From: DSYF01 sp041181065
GTDB lineage: Bacteria > Verrucomicrobiota > Verrucomicrobiia > Limisphaerales > DSYF01
Length of the DNA: 14,846 nt
Reading direction: 5' to 3'
NCBI GenBank assembly: GCA_041181065.1
Contig: JBEGQI010000210.1
Span: 1 to 14,846, forward strand
Shown here piece after piece: positions 1 through 5,891 of this stretch. Positions within the stretch are counted from its first letter, which is position 1, and each line of letters opens with the position of its first letter. A model generated the notes under the pieces. The model did no database searches and was not told where the DNA came from. It saw only the letters and a list, made by a program, of their open reading frames with translations. Made by a program: the position numbers and the translations under genes.

Positions 1-13
1 AGGTTCCAAGGAC

Positions 14-367
14 TCAACTCTCAGCCAGATCGTGGAACGCTGCGACCAAGTGAAGCGCGCTTTCGCAGATGGGCTGGTCGGGAGCCCGTTCCGAGAACAC
101 AGCCAGCTGCGAACCATCCGGCCGGCGCGTGAGGTGGATGCGAGCGTGATCGAAAGTCCAGCAGAGCGTGCGCACTTCGAAGCGATGCCGCTTCAGTCCT
201 TCGGCCGCGACGGTGAGCCGGCTGAAGGCCTGCTCGACTTGTGCGGTGGTCAGCGCGTCGCCGTCGCGGCGGCTGATGATGGAACGGTCGGGCAGGCGGA
301 TCGCGCAGGCCACGATGCCCGGCAGCGGCAGCCGCTCATCGAGAAATCTTTCCAGCGGCGAACTCAT
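14..367 (-). CDS. Small Roadblock/LC7-like protein (hypothetical)
   Basis: This 117-residue soluble protein has no signal peptide and no membrane segment. It is the last gene of a three-gene minus-strand operon. Its ATG overlaps the stop of the upstream response-regulator gene in an ATGA, which fixes the start and implies translational coupling; the TGA stop lies at the window edge. Residues about 16-30 (PGIVACAIRLPDRSI), a helical middle and a second beta hairpin (residues about 65-92) follow the strand-strand-helix-strand-strand order expected of Roadblock/LC7 or MglB-like folds. The same pattern appears in the C-terminal part of the neighbouring response regulator. The family assignment is inferred from pattern only, because pairwise identity is low. 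Roadblock proteins commonly bind or regulate small Ras-like GTPases, but none is encoded in view. It could equally be an unrelated partner protein of the response regulator. Confidence 0.7.
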   Translation of the reverse strand: MSSPLERFLDERLPLPGIVACAIRLPDRSIISRRDGDALTTAQVEQAFSRLTVAAEGLKRHRFEVRTLCWTFDHARIHLTRRPDGSQLAVFSERAPDQPICESALHLVAAFHDLAES

Positions 368-1440
368 CGCACACCCCCGCTGCTGCGCACGAATAGTTGG
401 CGGTCCGGCAGGATCTGGCAGATGAGGCGGCCTTCATTCGTGAAAATCTCCACGCGTTCCAGCCGGCCCACCGGAGCGACGCTGCTCAATTGCGCGGCTT
501 GGTCCTGCACTTGTTCGAGCAAATTCAACCGGCGTTCCAAGGATTTGCATTGCCAGTCGTAGAGCACTTCGCCGGTTCCAGAGCAGAGCACGACTTCTTC
601 GATGCGGGTTTCGCCAGGATCCTCCGGCGTAAATGTGGCCGCGAAAAAATCGGTGTCGGACGCGTGGTGCTTCGGCTTGGGTTCCGGGTCCGGAGCGGCG
701 GGTTCCGCTGCTGGGAGGCCGCCTTCGTCACTCAGGCGCGCGGCTTCCATCAGCAGGAACTCCCACTGGCCTTGAATCGTGCGTTGCGCTGGGGCCGCGA
801 AGGGCCGCAGATTGAACTCGCCGCCCCGCAAAGCGAGCAGGCTGTAAAGCGCGACTTCGCCCAGCAGGCTGCCCTGTTCGGCGTGGATGATGGCGCCGTC
901 TTTGATGAAGATGCGTCCGCGAGACTTGCCGGTGAACACTTCAAGCACGGAGGATTTGGCGCCGAGGCACTCGAGTTGGAGCACCTCCTGCAGACCTACC
1001 CGCCGCATCATGCCGCGAAAACCTTCCGAGTGCGTCACGTTCGCCAGTGAATCCAGCGCTGCGAAGATCGATTCAAATCCGCCGGGCGCCGTCGGCTTTT
1101 CGAGAAAGAGCAGCGCGCCCAGTTCGAGGCATTCCTTGCGGCGTTCTTCCGTGGCTTGCCCCGTCAGCATCACCACCTGCTGCCCTGGATGCGCCCGGTT
1201 GAGCAGCCTGAGAAATTGAACGCCGTCGACGACGGGCATGCCGATGTCCACCACGATCAGGTCGAATTTTTCCTTTTGCAGCGCGGTCATCGCCTGCGCG
1301 TGATTTTGCGCGAAGTGCATGTCCCATCTGCCCTTCGCCAACGCATCGAATAACTCCCGCATGTTTGCGAGAAATGCCGCATCGTCATCCACGAACAGCA
1401 GGCGCCGCGGGCGGTTTTGGGTCTGGGTGTCGCTGCTCAT
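364..1440 (-). CDS. Response regulator with REC, DUF4388/PATAN and Roadblock-like C-terminal domains
   Basis: This 358-residue cytoplasmic signalling protein begins with a receiver domain (about residues 12-132). It carries the acidic pair D18-D20 in LLFVDDD, the likely phospho-acceptor D65 in VVDIGMP, the switch threonine T93 in MLTG and the conserved lysine K115 in LEKP, so it should be phosphorylatable. Residues about 138-235 match the DUF4388/PATAN pattern: GLQEVLQL, then a GRIFIKDGAIIHAE hairpin, then GEVALYSLLALRGGEFNL. A Pro/Ala-rich linker (about 241-276) leads to a C-terminal unit (278-352) with a Roadblock-like beta-alpha-beta layout. There is no DNA-binding output domain, so output is probably by protein-protein contact. 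PATAN domains are known from bacterial and cyanobacterial signalling regulators. ATGA overlaps join it to the HEAT-repeat gene upstream and the small gene downstream. The cognate histidine kinase is not in the window. Confidence 0.9.
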   Translation of the reverse strand: MSSDTQTQNRPRRLLFVDDDAAFLANMRELFDALAKGRWDMHFAQNHAQAMTALQKEKFDLIVVDIGMPVVDGVQFLRLLNRAHPGQQVVMLTGQATEERRKECLELGALLFLEKPTAPGGFESIFAALDSLANVTHSEGFRGMMRRVGLQEVLQLECLGAKSSVLEVFTGKSRGRIFIKDGAIIHAEQGSLLGEVALYSLLALRGGEFNLRPFAAPAQRTIQGQWEFLLMEAARLSDEGGLPAAEPAAPDPEPKPKHHASDTDFFAATFTPEDPGETRIEEVVLCSGTGEVLYDWQCKSLERRLNLLEQVQDQAAQLSSVAPVGRLERVEIFTNEGRLICQILPDRQLFVRSSGGVR

Positions 1441-2822
1441 GGCGAGCCTTTCATCTGTTCCATCGTTTCCAGTGCGCGTTCCGCTGCAAGCCGGACGCCG
1501 ACATCGGGATCGCGCAGTGCGCGTTGGAGCGCGGGTTCCGCCCGCGGTTCGCCCAGCCGGCCGAGCGATTCGACGGCGGCCTGACGCAGGATGTGGTCAT
1601 GGTCGCACAAGGTTGTGAGCAGCAAACTCGCGGCGAGTTTGCGGCGCTTCTCCGGGGCCGAGGAGGGCGTTTCGTTGGGCAGCAGGACGTCGGTTTCGGG
1701 GGTGTGGACGCCCAGGCTGTTCAACAGCTTTCCGACGGTGTAGCGCAGTTCGGAATTCTGTTCCTGCAGCGAGCCCTTAAGTTCTTCAATGGCGCCTTGG
1801 GCTTCGTTGGAGCTGTTCCAATCCGGGTCAATGCGGGTGAGCGCGGCCGCGGCAATGCGCCGCACGCCGCTGGTGGAATCAGCCAAGGCTTTCACGAGCG
1901 GGCCGATCGCCCGGCGATCATTCATGCTTCCCAAGGCGATGGCTGTCGCTTCGCGCACATCAGCGTCATCATCGAGCAATGCGCTGGTGAGTGCTTCAAC
2001 GGCGCGGATGTCCTTGATTTTGCCGAGTGCGCTGGCGGTGGCGCGGCGGACATCCCAGACCGGATCACGCAACATCGGCTTCAACATTTCAACCACGCGA
2101 TTGGCCCCGAGTCGGGCAAGTGCCTCCACGGTGACCGTCCGCACGTGACCATCGGTATGGCGCAACATGCCGAGAATGGCGTCGCAGTTCTGGGCGTCAC
2201 CAGTCTTGCCAAGGGCGATGATGGCGGCGGCGCAAACGGAGGGGTCGTTCGAGCGCAACGCCGCCAGCAACGGCTTGATGACGCGTTTATCGTCGATGTT
2301 TCCAAGCGCTTCGACGGCGGCAATCTGTTGGTTGTAAGCGCCGGTCTGGATGACAGTCTCCAGGTGCTGGATGGCCGCCGAACCGTGGGCGGCCGCTTTC
2401 GCGAGCTGTCCGCGCGCGATCTGGTAGTGCAGTTCCTCCGACTTTTCTTCCGGCTTCCAGCCGCGTGCCTGCAGCAATGTCGCTGCGTAACCGCGCACCC
2501 CGGCGTCGTTGTGACGGAGCAGGGGGGTGAGCGCTTCGGTCACAAATGCGTCCGGCGTGCGTCTCAACTCGGTCATCGCCGTCTTCAGCACCTCCGGATT
2601 CCGGTCGTGCAACGCGGTCAGCAGCGGGTCGGTGCGGCGTTCGTCCTCAAGGCGTCCGATGGCAAGGACCACCAGCCGGCGGAATTCGTCGTCTTCATCT
2701 GACAACGCTTCGGTCAAGGCTTCGAGCGCGCGCGCGTCGGGTGAACGTGCCAATTCTTCGGCCGCCCGGCGGCGGGCCGGGGCTTGCTTGGACCTCAATT
2801 GGCGCAGTGTAAGCCAGAGCAT
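1437..2822 (-). CDS. HEAT-repeat protein
   Basis: This 461-residue all-helical protein is built of HEAT / PBS-lyase-type repeats of about 31 residues. Repeat cores are visible around residues 17-57, 62-86, 94-118, 165-205, 212-238, 243-268, 273-299, 305-330 and 395-451. Typical elements are D-P-D-V-G-V-R, D-x-R-A-V-E-A-L and A-x-x-A-L-G. Such repeats form a curved solenoid used as a protein-binding scaffold. A charged insertion (about residues 334-392) interrupts the array before the last repeats. The first residues (MLWLTLRQLRSKQA) are only mildly hydrophobic, so I do not call a signal peptide. It is the first gene of the operon with the PATAN response regulator, joined by an ATGA overlap, which suggests a scaffold or target in the same pathway. 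There is no clear Shine-Dalgarno sequence before the ATG. The precise partner is unknown. Confidence 0.88.
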   Translation of the reverse strand: MLWLTLRQLRSKQAPARRRAAEELARSPDARALEALTEALSDEDDEFRRLVVLAIGRLEDERRTDPLLTALHDRNPEVLKTAMTELRRTPDAFVTEALTPLLRHNDAGVRGYAATLLQARGWKPEEKSEELHYQIARGQLAKAAAHGSAAIQHLETVIQTGAYNQQIAAVEALGNIDDKRVIKPLLAALRSNDPSVCAAAIIALGKTGDAQNCDAILGMLRHTDGHVRTVTVEALARLGANRVVEMLKPMLRDPVWDVRRATASALGKIKDIRAVEALTSALLDDDADVREATAIALGSMNDRRAIGPLVKALADSTSGVRRIAAAALTRIDPDWNSSNEAQGAIEELKGSLQEQNSELRYTVGKLLNSLGVHTPETDVLLPNETPSSAPEKRRKLAASLLLTTLCDHDHILRQAAVESLGRLGEPRAEPALQRALRDPDVGVRLAAERALETMEQMKGSP

Positions 2823-2884
2823 CGAAGTTGTCGTGGCAACAGTTATGCCAAAAGCCCGCCTCCGTCACGCGCGAACCACATAAT

Positions 2885-3175
2885 TCAGTGGTGCAGGGCG
2901 TGATGATGCAGGCCGCAATAAAGAAAGAAGATGGCGAAGGCTAAGGTGACGACTGCGACGGTGAAGGTTTCCCGCGGCGAGGTGTTGGGTTGGCCCCGGA
3001 TCGGCCACAATCCTCGGAAAGTGGCGGCATGATCAAAAAAACAGTAGGAGATGAAACCCAAGGCGAGGAAAACAACAATGGACATCGCTCGGAGCGCCGT
3101 CGTGGTGAAGGCAAAGCAGAGGTAACAAATCGTCAGCGCGGCCAGCCAAAATAGGATGCAACGCTGGCGACTCAT
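2885..3175 (-). CDS. Small three-helix membrane protein (hypothetical)
   Basis: The product is 96 residues from the preferred ATG. Three hydrophobic segments are visible at about residues 7-24, 31-47 and 72-88, and the C-terminus is histidine-rich (HHHALHH). A longer reading from a GTG at 3250 would add 25 residues (121 in all) with a basic, non-hydrophobic N-terminus. I prefer the internal ATG because it sits directly before the first membrane helix, but the longer form cannot be excluded. I do not recognise a family. It lies alone between the signalling operon (same strand, 62 bp away) and the divergent oxidoreductase gene. The His-rich tail could bind metal, but that is speculative. Confidence 0.6.
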   Translation of the reverse strand: MSRQRCILFWLAALTICYLCFAFTTTALRAMSIVVFLALGFISYCFFDHAATFRGLWPIRGQPNTSPRETFTVAVVTLAFAIFFLYCGLHHHALHH

Positions 3176-3187
3176 GATGCAGGCCGC
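3174..3187. repeat. 14-bp direct repeat, copy 2 (copy 1 at 2903-2916)
   Basis: The 14-mer ATGATGCAGGCCGC occurs at 2903-2916, inside the 3' end of the small membrane-protein gene, and again at 3174-3187 around its preferred start codon. The two copies therefore frame the gene. There is no accompanying transposase or terminal inverted repeat. With biased composition, roughly one exact 14-mer repeat is expected by chance in a window of this size, so significance is doubtful. Confidence 0.4.
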
Positions 3188-3198
3188 CGCCCTTGCAG

Positions 3199-3262
3199 CT
3201 GTGTCACTGTTGCGAACGATTCGCCTGAGCCCATGGCGCGACTGTGTCACTAGCCGCCTGAG
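3199..3262. repeat. Imperfect two-part direct repeat in the divergent intergenic region
   Basis: CTGTGTCACT at 3199-3208 followed by CGCCTGAG at 3222-3229 recurs as CTGTGTCACT at 3242-3251 followed by CGCCTGAG at 3255-3262. The gap is 13 bases in the first copy and 3 in the second, so the halves differ in spacing by about one helical turn. The repeat lies between the small membrane gene and the oxidoreductase gene, where tandem regulator sites would be expected. No known operator is recognised. An old local duplication with a 10-bp deletion would give the same picture. Confidence 0.45.
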
Positions 3263-3352
3263 TTGTCGAGCTGTTTCGTGTCCTCACTTTTCGCAAACTT
3301 GGTGGATATTTTTCTCGAATTGCGCCGGGCTTTTGGGCGTCATGTATTGACC

Positions 3353-4693
3353 ATGAATAAACCATCTTCACCGAAGCCCTTTACGCGCCGCCAGTTTCTC
3401 GCCACGACGGGCGTTGCCATTGCAGCAGCACCGTTCGTGTTGACGAGTTGCACCAGCAGCCAGCTCAAGCCGGTGAAACGCAAGGCACCGTCCGAGCGCA
3501 TCACCATCGGCGTGGTGGGCTGGGGGATGCAGGGCCCGGGCAACACGCGGGCATTGATGGATTTGCCGGACACGCAGGTCGTCGCTGCGTGCGACTTGGA
3601 CAAGAACCATCTCAATGCGGCGGTCAACACCATCAACGACCACTACAAGAATTCCGACTGCAAAGCCTATCATGATTACCGCGAGTTGCTGGCGCGGGAG
3701 GATATCGACGCCGTCATGCTCGCCGTCCCGGACAACTGGCATGCGTTGATCGCGACCGAAGCCGCAAAGCGCGGCAAGGATATCTACGGCGAGAAACCGC
3801 TGGCGCGGACCATCGCGGAGCAGCAGGCCATCGTGCGCGCTGTGCAGGAGAATCAAATCATCTGGCAGACGGGTTCCTGGCAGCGTTCAGTGAGCAACTT
3901 TCACAAGGCGGCCGAGATCGTGCGCAACGGGATGATCGGCAAGGTGACGCGCGTTGAGGTCGGTTTGCCGAGCGGTCACACGGACTTTGCCAAGACCAAG
4001 GAGTTCATGACGGCAACCGAGCCGCCGGCGGAGCTGGATTACGAAACGTGGATCGGTCCTGCAAAGATGGAGCCTTATATCAAAGGCCGCGTGCACATGA
4101 ACTGGCGTTGGAATTACAACATCGGCGGCGGTCAGTTGCTCGACTGGATCGGGCATCACTGCGACATCGCGCATTGGGGGCTGGATTTCGATAACAACGG
4201 GCCGTCGGAAATCGAGGGGCACGGGGAATTTCCGGCGAAGGATGCCGTTTGGAACACGGCGACGAAGTATCGGATTGAACTCAAGTATCCGAACGATATC
4301 CACATGACGATTGCTGGCGGGCACAATGACATCAAGGGTGGCACGAAGTGGATCGGCACCGATGGTTGGGTCTGGGTGAACCGTGGCGGCTTTGATGCGT
4401 CGAATGAAGAGTGGAAGGATTGGAAATATGTCCCGGATGAACTGCGCAAGGTGCAACTCACGCGTTCCTCCAGCCACTTCCGCAACTTCATTGACTGCGT
4501 CAAATCGCGTCAGCCAACAATCACGCCGGTGGAAACCGCGCACCACTCGGCGATTCCGGGTCATCTTGGGCTCATCTCGATGTTGGTCGGGCGCAAGATC
4601 AAGTGGGACGTGAAGCGCGAGAAGATCATTGGTGACTCAGGAGCATCCAAGTTGATGAGCCGCGAGTATCGCGGGCCGTGGCGGCTAGCCTGA
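3353..4693 (+). CDS. Tat-exported Gfo/Idh/MocA-family oxidoreductase (probable lipoprotein)
   Basis: This is a 446-residue NAD(P)-dependent sugar or cyclitol oxidoreductase-like protein. The start is taken at the ATG at 3353, because the next residues form a classic twin-arginine signal (TRRQFLATTG, residues 11-20). An upstream in-frame start at 3263 would bury that signal behind 30 unrelated residues. The signal ends in a lipobox-like LTSC (C33), suggesting a Tat-secreted lipoprotein. The Rossmann glycine motif GVVGWGMQGPG lies at residues 53-63. The family lysine is in GEKPL (K148), and the C-terminal catalytic region reads GGGQLLDWIGHHCD (D264, H268) at about 258-271. Length and domain order are normal for the family. 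Tat export is typical of Verrucomicrobiota and Planctomycetes members, which carry their cofactor folded across the membrane. The exact substrate cannot be read from sequence. A hairpin terminator follows 20 bp after the stop. Confidence 0.93.
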   Translation: MNKPSSPKPFTRRQFLATTGVAIAAAPFVLTSCTSSQLKPVKRKAPSERITIGVVGWGMQGPGNTRALMDLPDTQVVAACDLDKNHLNAAVNTINDHYKNSDCKAYHDYRELLAREDIDAVMLAVPDNWHALIATEAAKRGKDIYGEKPLARTIAEQQAIVRAVQENQIIWQTGSWQRSVSNFHKAAEIVRNGMIGKVTRVEVGLPSGHTDFAKTKEFMTATEPPAELDYETWIGPAKMEPYIKGRVHMNWRWNYNIGGGQLLDWIGHHCDIAHWGLDFDNNGPSEIEGHGEFPAKDAVWNTATKYRIELKYPNDIHMTIAGGHNDIKGGTKWIGTDGWVWVNRGGFDASNEEWKDWKYVPDELRKVQLTRSSSHFRNFIDCVKSRQPTITPVETAHHSAIPGHLGLISMLVGRKIKWDVKREKIIGDSGASKLMSREYRGPWRLA

Positions 4694-4713
4694 AGCACGC
4701 TAACTTTTTTCCG

Positions 4714-4748
4714 AAGAGACCGGCGTATCGCCGGTCTCTTCTTGTTTT
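4714..4748 (+). terminator. Rho-independent terminator after the Gfo/Idh/MocA gene
   Basis: A perfect 11-bp stem, AAGAGACCGGC (4714-4724) with GCCGGTCTCTT (4730-4740), closes a 5-base loop. It is followed by CTTGTTTTTG, a T-rich tract. The U-run lies only on the plus-strand side, so termination is expected for the plus-strand gene only. It separates the oxidoreductase from the pseudopilin gene downstream. Confidence 0.88.
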
Positions 4749-4862
4749 TGTGGTGTCACCAGAATTGGCGATATCAGGCTGGCGGGATGTGGAATAGAGT
4801 GGTCTGGTCTTCACCCCGGGAATTTGGCGTCAGCGAGTTGGCGCGAGAGTTTGCGGAGATTT

Positions 4863-4885
4863 GGGTTGGGTTAGTTGGGCGGGGG
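4863..4885 (+). other. G-quadruplex motif upstream of the pseudopilin gene
   Basis: Four G-runs are visible on the plus strand: GGG at 4863, GGG at 4868, GGG at 4877 and GGGGG at 4881-4885, with loops TT, TTAGTT and C. This satisfies the usual G3+N1-7 rule. A fifth run (4895-4899) follows. The motif lies 74-96 bp before the pseudopilin ATG. If transcription starts upstream of it, it could fold in the mRNA leader; otherwise it could act only as DNA. Confidence 0.6.
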
Positions 4886-4910
4886 TGGTTCTGAGGGGGA
4901 CTACCCCCGC
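4879..4910 (+). promoter_or_regulatory. G-rich hairpin with a competing alternative stem (attenuator-like)
   Basis: GCGGGGGTGG (4879-4888) pairs with CTACCCCCGC (4901-4910) in a 10-bp stem with one G-T pair and a 12-base loop. A second G-run inside the loop (4895-4899) can instead pair with the same C-run (4904-4908) in a short stem with a 4-base loop. The two pairings exclude each other, and the first also competes with the quadruplex motif. TTTGTTT follows shortly after (4914-4920). Attenuation or switch function is inference only. Confidence 0.4.
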
Positions 4911-4958
4911 CAGTTTGTTTGAAGTCACAAGTTACAAAAGCCGTAAAACAATTAGCGT

Positions 4959-5804
4959 ATGAATACGAATCACAGACACAAAAAGGCGTTCACCCTGATT
5001 GAATTGCTGGTGGTCATCGCCATCATCGCGATTCTGGCGGCGATGCTTTTGCCGGCACTGTCCATGGCGAAGGAGAAGGCACTGCGCACGCAGTGTGTAT
5101 CGAACCTGAGACAAATGGGAACTGGCTCAATCATTTATTCCGATGATTCTCAAGGTTACTACCCAATCACTCAGGCTGGTGGGAATCCGGTCAACGTCAT
5201 CAATGGTGGGTATTACACGCGTTGGGCCTATTACAACCCAAACTTGGTCGGCGCTCGCGTTCCGCAGACCTACAATACGAGCCAGGATTTGATGGCGGCA
5301 GGCTATCGGAACTACGGTTATCTCTATCCCATGAAACTTGCTGGTGATGGTGGCATTTTCTTCTGCCCAAGCTTGAATTCGAAGAAGTCCATGTTAAGCG
5401 CATATGCCTACCAGCCTTTGCTCACTACCAGCACTACTGCCAATGATGCAAACAACCCGGGAAGCGTCCGCGGAAGCTTCATTTACAATCCTCGTGTGGT
5501 GGATCCCGGTAACAACAATCTCCGGCTCTACCAAAAATCCTCTCAGGTAACCGGGAGAAAGCTCTTCGCCATGGAATACATTGCCAGCGATACCTTTGAT
5601 CCGACCACGTATGCGGTGAACGTTAACTCGCAGGATTTTGCTCACAGCAAGAGCAAGGGGTGGAACGTGCTCTTCACGGATAACAGCGTCGGCTTTTATA
5701 AAATCAACAAGGCAGTTGAGGACATAGCTCGGAAGGGATACTTTCCGAGCAGTGGCTACGACATTCGGGGGATTTGCGAGTTTGCGAACCTGGCCGAGCA
5801 ATAG
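4959..5804 (+). CDS. Prepilin-type N-terminal cleavage/methylation domain protein (orphan pseudopilin)
   Basis: This 281-residue secreted or filament-type protein has a textbook type IV prepilin signal: a basic leader (residues 1-10), the cleavage site KKA/FTLIE with Glu at mature position 5, and a hydrophobic helix (about 13-36, LLVVIAIIAILAAMLLPAL). The mature domain is rich in Tyr, Asn, Ser and Gly. Near its C-terminus, H229 followed after 11 residues by D241-N242 (LFTDNSV) resembles the H-X9-DG motif of the large verrucomicrobial/planctomycetal family, with a longer spacer. It is processed by a prepilin peptidase not encoded here. The gene stands alone between two terminators, and the lines sampled by hand (42-52% GC) are lower than its neighbours. 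No Shine-Dalgarno sequence precedes the ATG. A weak TTGAAG (4919-4924) and TAAAAC (4944-4949) pair with 19-bp spacing could be its promoter. Its role, whether surface fibre, secretion or substrate binding, is unknown. Confidence 0.92.
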   Translation: MNTNHRHKKAFTLIELLVVIAIIAILAAMLLPALSMAKEKALRTQCVSNLRQMGTGSIIYSDDSQGYYPITQAGGNPVNVINGGYYTRWAYYNPNLVGARVPQTYNTSQDLMAAGYRNYGYLYPMKLAGDGGIFFCPSLNSKKSMLSAYAYQPLLTTSTTANDANNPGSVRGSFIYNPRVVDPGNNNLRLYQKSSQVTGRKLFAMEYIASDTFDPTTYAVNVNSQDFAHSKSKGWNVLFTDNSVGFYKINKAVEDIARKGYFPSSGYDIRGICEFANLAEQ

Positions 5805-5837
5805 CCTGCAGCAGTTCAACTAACTCATCACGGTCCG

Positions 5838-5862
5838 CCGGAGTTTCACTGACTCCGGTTTT
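5838..5862 (+). terminator. Rho-independent terminator after the pseudopilin gene
   Basis: CCGGAGT (5838-5844) pairs with ACTCCGG (5852-5858) around a 7-base loop and is followed directly by TTTT. The stem is perfect but the U-tract is short, so efficiency may be moderate. It ends 29 bp before the ATG of the esterase gene, which therefore needs its own promoter or depends on read-through. Confidence 0.6.
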
Positions 5863-5891
5863 GTCCGTTGGGTTTGCCTCTAAAGACATCG

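Noticed and set aside
1365..2702. Long 445-codon plus-strand open frame opposite the HEAT-repeat gene
   Set aside because: It is the antisense shadow of a GC-rich repeat gene: the minus strand carries clear HEAT repeats and operon overlaps, while this frame shows low-complexity Gly/Arg/Gln-rich sequence and no recognisable domain.
3263..3352. N-terminal extension of the Gfo/Idh/MocA protein from an upstream in-frame ATG
   Set aside because: It would place 30 unrelated residues before a clear Tat signal; the ATG at 3353 is the natural start.
4749..4862. Possible small gene between the oxidoreductase terminator and the G-rich region
   Set aside because: The only open frame there runs back on the minus strand through the terminator and the oxidoreductase 3' end, with no start signal or recognisable product.
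5868..5891. TTG start for the SASA esterase
   Set aside because: It lies a few bases after the pseudopilin terminator, and the ATG at 5892 directly precedes a normal signal peptide.
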